In this document: in pieces, positions 34,516 through 42,710 of the stretch | Layout: each line of letters opens with the position of its first letter | Position numbering within the stretch: the stretch's first letter is position 1 | NCBI RefSeq assembly: GCF_047824785.1 | Contig: NZ_CP181167.1 | Location: 806,001-870,000 of the forward strand | Length of the DNA stretch: 64,000 nt | Source of the DNA: Nitrobacter sp039808345 | GTDB lineage: Bacteria > Pseudomonadota > Alphaproteobacteria > Rhizobiales > Xanthobacteraceae | Direction of reading: 5' to 3' | Notes under the pieces: model-generated | The model's database searches: none | What the model was told of the DNA's origin: nothing | What the model saw: the letters and a program-made list of their open reading frames with translations, nothing else | Translations under genes and position numbers: made by a program

Positions 34516-35208
34516 TCAGTTCACGATGCGCCTGATCTGGTTGATGGTGTAGGTCTGGCCGCCGATCGACAGCAACGGAGGAGACTGGGTCAGGTCGACA
34601 GAATTGACCTGACCCTGAATCTGGGTCGATACCGCGACCGGATTTCCCGACGCATCGACAGCCGTCGCGGTCAACGTGTACTGGCCGTCCGGCCATTGGG
34701 TGCCGTCATTGCCGAGGCCGTTCCAGGAGAAGGCCTGATCGTCGCCGGCATCGACGCCGTAAGAGCCGGAGAAGACATTCTGGCCCGTGCTGCTTGCGAT
34801 GTTGATCGTGAGTGTGGAGGCGGTCGGAATACCGAGATGCCATGTCACCGCGTTGTTGGTCATGGTGGCGGTGCCGCCGTCGATCACGGCGTTCTTGCCG
34901 ACGAAGTCGAGCGCCTGCGTGGCCTGCGTAGTCTGCTGCAGTGAGACCAGGTTCGAAAGCTGGTCGTTGGTCCTCAGTTGCTGCTCGACGCCCGCGAACT
35001 GGACGAGTTGTTGAGTGAACTGGTTGGTGTCCAGCGGGTCGAGCGGATTCTGGTTCTGCAATTGCGTTGTGAGCAGCGTGAGAAAAGTCTGGAAGTTGCC
35101 GGCCAGCGTGCCGGTGTTGGATGTTGCCGATGAAGCCGCAGAGGAGGCAGGCTGCGCCGTCGTGCCGGACACCACCTGCTGAACCGCAGAACCCACTGAC
35201 GCCGTCAT
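34516..35208 (-). CDS. flgD: Flagellar hook assembly (hook-cap) protein FlgD
   Basis: A protein of 230 residues. The N-terminal FlgD motif FLTLLTTQLQNQNPLDPLDT (residues ~42-61) is intact, followed by FTQQLVQFAGVEQQL. The C-terminal half is the FlgD Ig/tudor-like region (YGVDAGDDQAFSWNGLGNDG, of which FSWNGLGNDG is diagnostic). FlgD caps the growing hook and is later replaced by FlgK. AAGGAGACGGAG precedes the ATG. The gene follows fliK by 10 bases and must share its promoter. Confidence 0.93.
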   Translation of the reverse strand: MTASVGSAVQQVVSGTTAQPASSAASSATSNTGTLAGNFQTFLTLLTTQLQNQNPLDPLDTNQFTQQLVQFAGVEQQLRTNDQLSNLVSLQQTTQATQALDFVGKNAVIDGGTATMTNNAVTWHLGIPTASTLTINIASSTGQNVFSGSYGVDAGDDQAFSWNGLGNDGTQWPDGQYTLTATAVDASGNPVAVSTQIQGQVNSVDLTQSPPLLSIGGQTYTINQIRRIVN

Positions 35209-35218
35209 CTCCGTCTCC

Positions 35219-36769
35219 TTAAACCCTGATGTCGAGGCCGCGATTCGATCCGAGGATCCGGCCGTAATCCCGTCCGGCTGCTGCGGCCGGGATATCCTCC
35301 TCCGTCACGACCAGATGGTGGTTATGACGGCTGGCACCGTCACGCGCGTTGTGCTCGTGGGAGGATTGATCCCGCAGGCTGAACTGAAGGCCGCCGTCGC
35401 CGGTTCGTAGCCCGGCGTCTTGTAGCGCCCGCTGGAGGTGCGGCGCATCCTGCCGCAACATCGCAAGCGTTTCCGGCTTCTCCACCGTCAGATGCGAGGT
35501 CACCCGGCCCTGGCGGTCGACGTCGAGACGGACATCGATGCGGCCGAGGTCGGCGGGGTCCAGCCGGATTTCGAAGCGGCTCCTGCCGCCGAGAGCCGTG
35601 ACGGCGATCTGGACCGCGAGTCCGTTCAGCGGCACGGCCGCGCCGGTGGCCACCGCGACATGGTGCTGCGGCGTCGCGGGCATGGTGGCGTTGAACGGAA
35701 TCTGCGGCTGCGCAAGGGCGCCGTTGACGCCCGGACCCTCGGCCTGACCTGATTGCGGCTGCGCAGCCGCGGCGTCGGCAGCGCGGGCGGGATGCGGCGC
35801 GCTGGTTGCCGTTTGCGTGGAGAACGTGCCGGTCTCGGACGCAGCGTTCTTCGCACTCTCGGCGGCATCATGCTTGTGATCGGCGCGCGTGGCGTCGTGC
35901 GACGGGACGGGATCGCCGCCTGCTGCCGGCGGCGCTCGTAAGGCCAGCATATCCGGTTCGGGCTGGATCCCCGGCTGGGCCGATGCCGTTGTTCTGTCCG
36001 TCGGCGCATCGTCGAGCGTTTTGACGGCTGTTTTTGCGGCACCGGGTGATGCCGGCGCGACCGCCGCCGCCAGGGCGCCCCCGGTCTGCATGACGGTCCG
36101 CACGGCCTGCCCGGTGTCGGGCGTTTCCTGAAGAATTGCCGCGACGACGGCTTCGGTATCGGCCGCGAGGGTGGGGTCGCTGGCGGTATTCGCGGGCGAT
36201 GTCGCCAACGCGCCGGCCTGCCGCGCCGGCGGTCCTTCCGTGGCGTCGGAGACCGGTTCGGTGGGGGATCCGGGGGTGGCTGCCACGACAGGCGCCATAA
36301 CCGGGACGGCCACGGCAGGCAGCGTTGCCACCGTCTCCGGTAGGGCGTCCGGGTCGGTCGTGTCCGAAAACGCCTGTGGCGAGTCTGAAACGTCTGTGGT
36401 CGGCGCGATTTCGGGATCGTCCTGTTTGGCCCCACGGCGGCCTTTGGCGCTCGATTGTTCGGTGCCCAGGCCGGATTGCCGAATATCCCTGCCGGTTTCC
36501 CCCGGATTGGACTGAGGCGGCGGGGCCGACGATGCCCCGGAGTTGCCAACCGGCTGCCGCATGACGTGGTTCGGAGCGGGAGCAGAGGCAGGTCTATTGA
36601 GCGGATCACGCGAATTCCCCGACCGCGCGACCGTGACATCCGAGCCTTGCATGCTGGCATCGACCAGGGTTTCGAACGCATCGCCGGACGGCCGCTCGCC
36701 GCGCTGAGAACCCGGTGGCGCGCTCGGCAAAGACACACTGGCGGTGGGTTCCGTCGTCACGCTACGCAC
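35219..36769 (-). CDS. fliK: Flagellar hook-length control protein FliK
   Basis: About 516 residues from GTG 36769 (AGAGG six bases before); TTG 36775 would add two. The first ~370 residues are low-complexity, Ala/Pro/Thr-rich, as in FliK molecular rulers. The C-terminal Flg_hook domain is clear: RSRFEIRLDPADLGRIDVRL, then VTSHLTVEKPETLAMLRQD, then LQRALQDAGL. It sets hook length and switches export specificity. A sigma-54-type promoter lies 38-53 bases before the start. flgD follows in the same operon. Confidence 0.9.
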   Translation of the reverse strand: MRSVTTEPTASVSLPSAPPGSQRGERPSGDAFETLVDASMQGSDVTVARSGNSRDPLNRPASAPAPNHVMRQPVGNSGASSAPPPQSNPGETGRDIRQSGLGTEQSSAKGRRGAKQDDPEIAPTTDVSDSPQAFSDTTDPDALPETVATLPAVAVPVMAPVVAATPGSPTEPVSDATEGPPARQAGALATSPANTASDPTLAADTEAVVAAILQETPDTGQAVRTVMQTGGALAAAVAPASPGAAKTAVKTLDDAPTDRTTASAQPGIQPEPDMLALRAPPAAGGDPVPSHDATRADHKHDAAESAKNAASETGTFSTQTATSAPHPARAADAAAAQPQSGQAEGPGVNGALAQPQIPFNATMPATPQHHVAVATGAAVPLNGLAVQIAVTALGGRSRFEIRLDPADLGRIDVRLDVDRQGRVTSHLTVEKPETLAMLRQDAPHLQRALQDAGLRTGDGGLQFSLRDQSSHEHNARDGASRHNHHLVVTEEDIPAAAAGRDYGRILGSNRGLDIRV

Positions 36770-36805
36770 AGCCAACCTCTTGCTGATGGAGTCGTCGAGG
36801 CAGGC

Positions 36806-36821
36806 AGCAAGGACCGGGCCA
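36806..36821 (-). promoter_or_regulatory. Sigma-54 (RpoN) promoter for fliK-flgD
   Basis: On the minus strand TGGCCCGGTCCTTGCT matches the -24/-12 pattern TGGC-N7-TTGCW with exact spacing. Transcription would start near 36795, about 25 bases before fliK. FlbD encoded nearby is the expected activator. The rest of the 326-base divergent gap to mnmA shows no gene. Confidence 0.75.
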
Positions 36822-37095
36822 TGTTGCGGGAAAGAAAATAATGATGACAGCCAATGGGTTATGGAACCGTAGGGGGCTGGACCCGCCGATCCGGACCGCT
36901 TTCTTTCTGCCTGGCGGCAAGATTTGCCGTCCGCTGTCGTCGTCTGGCCGTGATTGCCTCGCAGGAATACGGACTATATTAAAGGCTGGTCTTTCGGTTG
37001 GCTTTGACGGGGCGGAATCCGCTCCTGAACACTGAGAAGTTTCCGATTCGCAAGGCGGATGTGATCTTGCGCGGTCTCATGAATTGACGGGATCA

Positions 37096-38298
37096 ATGCT
37101 CAACAGTCTGGATTTGGAAAGTCGTCCTCAGGACACGCGGATCGTGGTCGCCATGTCGGGCGGCGTCGATTCGTCGGTGACGGCCGCGCTGTTGAAGTCG
37201 GAAGGATACGATGTCGTCGGGATAACGCTGCAGCTTTACGATCATGGCGCCGCGACTCATCGCAAGGGCGCCTGCTGCGCCGGCCAGGACATCCATGACG
37301 CGCGAAACGTAGCGGGGCGGCTTGGCATCCCGCACTATGTGCTGGATTATGAAAGCCGCTTCCGCGAAACCGTGATCGAGAATTTCGCGGACAGCTATGC
37401 GTCGGGCGAGACGCCGGTGCCTTGCATCGAGTGCAACCGGCTGGTCAAATTCCGCGATCTGCTGGCCACCGCGCGCGAACTCGGCGCGGCCGCGCTGGCG
37501 ACGGGTCATTACGTTTCCTCGCGCCGATTGGCCGATGGATCGCGCGCGCTGCTCTGCGCGGCGGACACCGACCGTGACCAGAGCTATTTTCTGTTCGCCA
37601 CCACGAGGGAGCAGCTCGATTTTCTGCGCTTTCCGCTCGGCGACATGACCAAGCAGCAGACCCGCGAACTGGCGCGCCGCTTCGGGCTTTCGGTTGCCGA
37701 CAAGCATGACAGCCAGGATATCTGCTTCGTGCCGACCGGCCGCTACACCGATATCATCAGCCGGTTGAAGCCGAACGCGATGGTATCAGGCGATATCGTC
37801 GATCGCGAGGGGCATGTCATCGGCCACCACGAGGGTATCGTGCATTTCACGGTGGGACAGCGCCGCGGCCTCGGCATCGCCTCCGGCGCGCCGCTTTACG
37901 TTCTCGGTCTCGATGCGGCGAACCGGCGCGTCGTGGTGGGGCCGCGCGAGGCGCTGAAGATGCATCGCATCGTCCTGCGCGACGTGAACTGGATCGGCGA
38001 TGGCGCGCTCGATCGCGCGATCGGCGCCGGGCTTGAACTGTTCGTTCGGGTGCGTTCGACGCGCAAACCCCAGCCGGCATGGCTGCGCGTCGTCGATGGC
38101 CGCTACGAGGTCGAACTCGTGGCCGGCGAGGAGGGCGTGTCGCCCGGTCAGGCCTGTGTCTTCTATGACGGGGCGGAAGGGCAGTCGCGGGTGCTCGGCG
38201 GCGGATTCATCGCGCAGGCCATGGCGCAGCGCGCTGACGAATCCGCAGATCAGAACGGCACGCTGGCACAATCTTTCGCCGCCGAGTTGCGCGGGTAG
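37096..38298 (+). CDS. mnmA: tRNA-specific 2-thiouridylase MnmA
   Basis: A 400-residue enzyme for s2U34 synthesis in Lys, Glu and Gln tRNAs. It has the PP-loop VAMSGGVDSSV (residues ~20-30), a first catalytic Cys in PCIECNRLVKF and a second Cys in DSQDICFVPTG. The C-terminal beta-barrel regions include VGQRRGLGIA and VRSTRKPQPA. It accepts sulfur relayed from a cysteine desulfurase. ATG 37096 is chosen because TTG 37084 adds four residues without support. The methyltransferase gene follows 22 bases later on the same strand. Confidence 0.95.
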   Translation: MLNSLDLESRPQDTRIVVAMSGGVDSSVTAALLKSEGYDVVGITLQLYDHGAATHRKGACCAGQDIHDARNVAGRLGIPHYVLDYESRFRETVIENFADSYASGETPVPCIECNRLVKFRDLLATARELGAAALATGHYVSSRRLADGSRALLCAADTDRDQSYFLFATTREQLDFLRFPLGDMTKQQTRELARRFGLSVADKHDSQDICFVPTGRYTDIISRLKPNAMVSGDIVDREGHVIGHHEGIVHFTVGQRRGLGIASGAPLYVLGLDAANRRVVVGPREALKMHRIVLRDVNWIGDGALDRAIGAGLELFVRVRSTRKPQPAWLRVVDGRYEVELVAGEEGVSPGQACVFYDGAEGQSRVLGGGFIAQAMAQRADESADQNGTLAQSFAAELRG

Positions 38299-38320
38299 AC
38301 ATCCGGGACGCACGGGAAGC

Positions 38321-38959
38321 ATGGGTAACGACATCGATCGCGCGGGCGTCGCCAGGGCCTATGGCCTCTGGGCGCCGGTTTATGACCTGGTATTCGGCAA
38401 GGTCTTCGATGCCGGCCGTCAGTCCACGATCGAAATCGCCAACGCAATCGGCGGGCGCATCCTCGATGTCGGCGTCGGCACCGGGTTGTCGCTGTCGGAT
38501 TATGCCTCCACGACGAAACTGTATGGCGTGGACCTGTCCGAGCCGATGCTGCGCAAGGCGCAGCATCGGGTGCGTTCGCTGAACCTCGCCAACGTCGAAA
38601 CGCTGGCGGTGATGGACGCCAAGAATCTCGCGTTTCCCGATTCCTTTTTTGACGCGGTGGTGGCGCAGTTTGTCATCACGGCGGTCCCGGATCCCGAAGC
38701 GACGCTCGACGATTTCGTCCGCGTGCTGAAGCCGGGCGGAGAGCTGATTCTGGTCAATCATATTGGCGCTGAGAGCGGGCCGCGCCGGGTGTTCGAGCTG
38801 GCCTTTGCGCCGTTGGCCCGGCGGCTTGGCTGGCGTCCCGAGTTCCCGTGGGCGCGCCTCGTGAACTGGGCCGCGACACATGGCGGCGTCACCCTCTCGG
38901 AACGTCGCCTGATGCGGCCGCTCGGACATTTTTCGCTGATCCGCTACCGCAAATCCTGA
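38321..38959 (+). CDS. pmtA: Class I methyltransferase, probable phosphatidylethanolamine N-methyltransferase (PmtA type)
   Basis: A protein of 212 residues. SAM-binding motif I is ILDVGVGTGLSLSDY (residues ~47-61), with motif II GVDLSEPMLRKAQ and post motifs VVAQFVITAVPDPE and LKPGGELILVNH. The N-terminal YGLWAPVYDLVFGKVF is characteristic of UbiE/PmtA-like enzymes. Bacterial PmtA methylates phosphatidylethanolamine stepwise to phosphatidylcholine at the inner membrane. Other small-molecule methyltransferases share this layout, so the substrate is inferred. It starts 22 bases after mnmA and is probably co-transcribed. Confidence 0.72.
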   Translation: MGNDIDRAGVARAYGLWAPVYDLVFGKVFDAGRQSTIEIANAIGGRILDVGVGTGLSLSDYASTTKLYGVDLSEPMLRKAQHRVRSLNLANVETLAVMDAKNLAFPDSFFDAVVAQFVITAVPDPEATLDDFVRVLKPGGELILVNHIGAESGPRRVFELAFAPLARRLGWRPEFPWARLVNWAATHGGVTLSERRLMRPLGHFSLIRYRKS

Positions 38960-38999
38960 GAGCGTCGGAACATCCGCTGTCGCCATTCGTTGCCGTTCC

Positions 39000-39347
39000 A
39001 TGCGGATGAAAAACCTTTCCTTTTTGATCGCTTTTGTGGCGTTCGCTGATGTTGCGCTCGCGCAGGCGCCGCCGACAAGGGCCACTCCGCCCGGTGCGAC
39101 GACGACGCCGTCCCCTTCTCCCAATTCTCCCGCTTGCGTTCCTCACGACACACCCGCGCTGGACGGAAAGGCTGCGGGCGAGCGCAAGGAGCCGCTTGGC
39201 GAGAAACTTGCGAAATCCGGTGGCGTATTGTGCCCGCCTGAAGGGATCAATCCGGAGATGCGCGCGCCGACCCCGGAAGGCGGCAATACGCCGGTGATTC
39301 CGCCGCCCGGCACTCCCGGCGGCGATTCTGCCGTGCGGCCGAAATAG
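39000..39347 (+). CDS. Small Pro-rich secreted protein of unknown function
   Basis: A protein of 115 residues (ATG 39000, or 39006). A signal peptide (residues ~1-22, ending ALAQA) is followed by a Pro/Thr-rich mature part with two Cys (PACVPHD and GVLCPPEG) and a Pro-Gly-rich tail (VIPPPGTPGGD). Similar short proteins occur in Bradyrhizobium-group genomes, but I recognise no family. It lies 40 bases after the methyltransferase gene and before the tRNA. Confidence 0.6.
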   Translation: MRMKNLSFLIAFVAFADVALAQAPPTRATPPGATTTPSPSPNSPACVPHDTPALDGKAAGERKEPLGEKLAKSGGVLCPPEGINPEMRAPTPEGGNTPVIPPPGTPGGDSAVRPK

Positions 39348-39454
39348 GCCAGATCCAATCGATAAGCTGGCATATCCCGCAGCTTTGCTTGACACGCCCG
39401 TGAGCGGCTTTTTATATGCCGCGCGTTCACGGCGTCGTCGGTTGTGAACACTGT

Positions 39455-39531
39455 GGCGAGGTAGCTCAGCTGGTTAGAGCACGGGAATCATAATCCTGGG
39501 GTCGGGGGTTCGAGTCCCTCCCTCGCTACCA
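39455..39531 (+). tRNA. tRNA-Met (CAT), elongator type
   Basis: A 77-base cloverleaf. The acceptor GGCGAGG pairs with CCTCGCT (a G-U at the first pair). The D-arm contains AGCTGGTTAGA. The anticodon stem CGGGA/TCCTG encloses loop ATCATAA with anticodon CAT. The T-arm contains GGTTCGAGTCC and CCA is encoded at 39529-39531. It resembles alphaproteobacterial elongator Met tRNAs more than initiators, which usually lack a Watson-Crick or wobble first pair. A modified Ile2 identity seems unlikely but cannot be excluded. Confidence 0.93.
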
Positions 39532-39696
39532 TTCCTTCACATCAACTCCGGTTCAAGCATTGGGCCAGGTCGTTCCGGGGAGGCGATCGAGCCTTTCCCG
39601 CCGCATGAGCGAAACCTGATGTGATGCCGGGTTACGGGCTCGGCGGCGACGGCGCACCTTGCCTGAGCGTTTGAGATATGCGACCGGCTGAGAGGA

Positions 39697-41421
39697 ATGC
39701 ACCAACTCATCGGCGACATCACGCTTTGCATCCTGTTTGCCTGGGGTCTCGGGCTGGCCGCGCATTTTTCCCGGCAGCCGCTGATCCTGGCCTATCTGCT
39801 GGCCGGGTTCTTCATCGGCCCGTTTGGAATGGGATGGGTCAAGTCGCAGGAATCGATCCGGACCATTTCCGAACTCGGCCTGATCTTCATGCTTTTCATG
39901 ATAGGCTTGGAAATCGACCTGAAGAAGATCATGCGCGCGGGGCCGGTGATCCTGATCGCCGGCGGCGGCCAGTTGCTTGGAGGCTGCATTCTCGGCGCGC
40001 TGTTCTTCCTGACAATCGGCCTGCCGGCCGGCGGGTTCGACGCGCTTTATCTCTGCGTCGCATGTGCGCTTTCGAGTACGGTCATCATCGTCAAGGTGCT
40101 TTACGAAAAGCATGAGCTCGATACGCTGCCGGGCCGCGTCACGCTCGGTGTGCTGGTGTTGCAGGATGTCTTCGCGATCCTGTTCCTGGCGGTCCAGCCC
40201 AGTCTCGACGATCTTCACATCTCCATTGTCCTGCTCTCGATCGCGCGGGTCGCCACGCTGGTCGCGACCGCGCTGATCGTCAGCCGCTATGTTCTGCCCT
40301 TCCTGTTTCATCAGATCGCGCGCCGTCCTGAACTGGTGCTGCTCGGCGCGCTGGCGTGGTGCTTCCTGATCGGCGAAATCGCTGAACAGTTGCATCTGTC
40401 CCGCGAGATGGGCTCGCTGGTGGCCGGTGTCTCGCTCTCGACCTTTCCCTACGCGCTCGATGTCACCGCCAAGGTGACGACGCTGCGCGATTTCTTCATC
40501 ACGCTGTTCTTCGTCGCGCTGGGCATGACCATTCCAATTCCGAACGGATCGGTGATCGGGCTCGCGCTGATGATCGCGGCCTTCACCGTGGCGAGCCGTC
40601 TCGCCACCACCTTCCTGCCCCTGTACCTGATGAAGCAGGGATTGCGCGCCAGCCTGCTGCCGGCCATCAATCTGGCGCAGATCAGCGAGTTCTCGCTCGT
40701 CGTGATTCAAACCGGGATGATTGCTGGACACATCCAGAGCGAGACCGCGAGCGCGGCGTCGTTCGCGTTCGTGGTGCTGGCGGTGCTGAGCACGTTCGCC
40801 ATCGGCCGGAGCGATCAGTTCTCGCGGCAGGCCATCAGGTTTCTGAAGCGGCTCGGCTTTCGAGACCTCGATCGCCATCAGGCGGGAGAAGGTGGACACG
40901 GCGCAGGGGCTCATGGCGAGCCGCGACGCATTGTCATTCTTGGGTTCTTCCGGGCCGCCAGCGCGCTGCTGAACGAGATCGAACGCCGGGACGAGGCGAT
41001 GCTGGACCAGATCGGGGTGGTCGACTTCAATCCGCTGGTGTTCAAGACCCTCTCCGCCCGCGGTCTGCAAGTCACTTATGGCGACATCAGCAATGTGGAT
41101 ACGCTGGTCCATGCCGGGGTCGGCGGCGCCGAGATCATCATTCTGAGCGTGCCGGATTCGCTGCTCAAGGGCGCCAATAATGAAAAGCTCGTCCGTCACG
41201 TCCGCGCGCTGAACCCGACCGCGAAGATCATCTCGACGGCGGACCGGTTGTCGGACGTCGAGGATCAATATGCCGCCGGCGCGGATTACGTGATGCTCAC
41301 CCGCCTGACCGACGCGCAGGAATTGTTCGCGGCGATCGAGGCTGCGGAGAACGGATTGCTGGCCGACAAGCGCGCCGAGACCGACGCTCTGCTGGAAGGG
41401 CGGCGGGAGGTGCTGCCGTAG
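39697..41421 (+). CDS. Monovalent cation:proton antiporter-2 (CPA2/KefB-YbaL type) with TrkA-N-like domain
   Basis: A protein of 574 residues. About 12 transmembrane segments fill residues 5-380, with the CPA2 blocks LAYLLAGFFIGPFG, LGLIFMLFMIGLEIDLKK and SREMGSLVAGVSLSTFPYA. A cytoplasmic TrkA-N/RCK-like domain follows (residues ~415-545). Its nucleotide loop reads ILGFFRAASALL instead of the usual GxGxxG, so NAD binding may be lost or altered, but the acidic end of beta-2 (VVDFNP) remains. It probably exchanges K+ or Na+ for H+ at the inner membrane. It is a single gene after tRNA-Met. Confidence 0.88.
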   Translation: MHQLIGDITLCILFAWGLGLAAHFSRQPLILAYLLAGFFIGPFGMGWVKSQESIRTISELGLIFMLFMIGLEIDLKKIMRAGPVILIAGGGQLLGGCILGALFFLTIGLPAGGFDALYLCVACALSSTVIIVKVLYEKHELDTLPGRVTLGVLVLQDVFAILFLAVQPSLDDLHISIVLLSIARVATLVATALIVSRYVLPFLFHQIARRPELVLLGALAWCFLIGEIAEQLHLSREMGSLVAGVSLSTFPYALDVTAKVTTLRDFFITLFFVALGMTIPIPNGSVIGLALMIAAFTVASRLATTFLPLYLMKQGLRASLLPAINLAQISEFSLVVIQTGMIAGHIQSETASAASFAFVVLAVLSTFAIGRSDQFSRQAIRFLKRLGFRDLDRHQAGEGGHGAGAHGEPRRIVILGFFRAASALLNEIERRDEAMLDQIGVVDFNPLVFKTLSARGLQVTYGDISNVDTLVHAGVGGAEIIILSVPDSLLKGANNEKLVRHVRALNPTAKIISTADRLSDVEDQYAAGADYVMLTRLTDAQELFAAIEAAENGLLADKRAETDALLEGRREVLP

Positions 41422-41545
41422 CTGATCCTGATGCCGGATCATATAGGATGGCATGACCGTGCGGCCGCTTTTGCCGACCGCCTCGGTTGCGCCGCCGCCC
41501 GCTCTGCGTCATACGAGCTTCCGTCAAACGGGAACGCGCGGAACC

Positions 41546-42622
41546 ATGCCCCATCCGATACCGGAAATCCTCCAGGCCTTCACCAGCGGCGAAATCGTCG
41601 TGGTCACCGACGACGAGGATCGCGAGGGAGAGGGCGACCTGATCGTCGCGGCCTCGCTGTGCACCGCGGAGAAGATGGCGTTTGTCATTCGGCACACCTC
41701 CGGCATCGTTTGCGCGCCGATCACCATGGAGGACGCGCAACGGCTCCGGCTCGATCCGATGGTTGCGCATAATGAGTCCAACCACACCACGGCCTTCACC
41801 GTCTCGATCGATTACAAGCCGGACGGCGGCACCGGCATTTCCGCCGAAGAGCGGGCCTCCTGCTGCCGGGCGCTCGCCAATCCCAACTCCGGCGCCAGCG
41901 ACTTCGCGCGGCCCGGCCATATCTTCCCTCTGATCGCGCGCAACGGCGGTGTGCTGCTGCGCGCGGGCCATACCGAGGCGGCGGTCGATCTTTGCAGGCT
42001 GGCGGGCCTGCCGCCGGTCGGCGTCATCAGCGAACTGATGAACGACGACGGCACGGTGATGAAGGGCGAGCAGGTGGCCCGGTTCGCTGACGCGCACGGG
42101 CTCAGGCATGTGACCATCGCCGATATCATCGCCTATCGTCAGGCGCGCGAGAAGCTGATCGAGCGGGTTTCGGAATTTGCGATCGACAGCCCGATCGGGC
42201 CGCTGCAGGGCTATGCCTATCGCTCGCCGTTCGATTCCATAGCTCACGTCGCGTTCGTCTATAACGGCATCGGCGACGGCAGGAATGTCCTGACCCGTTT
42301 CCACAAATCCAACATCGTGCGCGATATCTTCGAAGGGCCGAAGCGCATGGAGAAAGTGCTTGAGCACTTCAGGACGGACGGCCGCGGCGTGCTGGTCTAT
42401 CTCAGGGATGGCGCAGCGGGAGTGCCGGTGGCGCCGCTTCCCGAAGAGGGTTCAGCGGAAGCCGATCGTAACAGGCAATGGCGGGAGGTCGGCGTCGGCG
42501 CGCAGATCCTGCGCGATCTCGGGGTGACGTCGATCCGGCATCTGACATCGTCGGCGTATGACTACAAGGGACTTTCCGGTTTCGGCATCGAGATCGTTTC
42601 GAACGAGCACCTTGAGACCTGA
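41546..42622 (+). CDS. ribB: 3,4-dihydroxy-2-butanone 4-phosphate synthase with degenerate GTP cyclohydrolase II domain
   Basis: About 358 residues from ATG 41546 (MPHPIPEIL); an in-frame ATG at 41453 would add 31 residues. The N-terminal ~205 residues are a complete RibB domain: DDEDREGEGDL acid loop, RHTSGIVCAPI, RPGHIFPL and RAGHTEAAVDLC. It makes the four-carbon unit of riboflavin from ribulose 5-phosphate. The following ~150 residues align in position with GTP cyclohydrolase II (RibA) but contain no Cys, so the three zinc ligands and the catalytic GDVFGSxRCDCG-type motif are missing. That domain cannot be a working RibA. Confidence 0.88.
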   Translation: MPHPIPEILQAFTSGEIVVVTDDEDREGEGDLIVAASLCTAEKMAFVIRHTSGIVCAPITMEDAQRLRLDPMVAHNESNHTTAFTVSIDYKPDGGTGISAEERASCCRALANPNSGASDFARPGHIFPLIARNGGVLLRAGHTEAAVDLCRLAGLPPVGVISELMNDDGTVMKGEQVARFADAHGLRHVTIADIIAYRQAREKLIERVSEFAIDSPIGPLQGYAYRSPFDSIAHVAFVYNGIGDGRNVLTRFHKSNIVRDIFEGPKRMEKVLEHFRTDGRGVLVYLRDGAAGVPVAPLPEEGSAEADRNRQWREVGVGAQILRDLGVTSIRHLTSSAYDYKGLSGFGIEIVSNEHLET

Positions 42623-42710
42623 CGGTGGCTGCAGCGTCGAATAGCGGATATACTTTCATCGATTGCGGCTTTGCCGACAGCGGTATCCGGAACGACGTGA
42701 AGGGATTGTC

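Noticed and set aside
36841..37035. A 64-residue frame in the fliK-mnmA gap
   Set aside because: It overlaps the divergent promoter region, has no ribosome site and no recognisable features.
39455..39531. tRNA-Ile2 with lysidine-modified CAT anticodon
   Set aside because: The overall sequence matches elongator tRNA-Met of alphaproteobacteria better; I see no Ile2-specific features.
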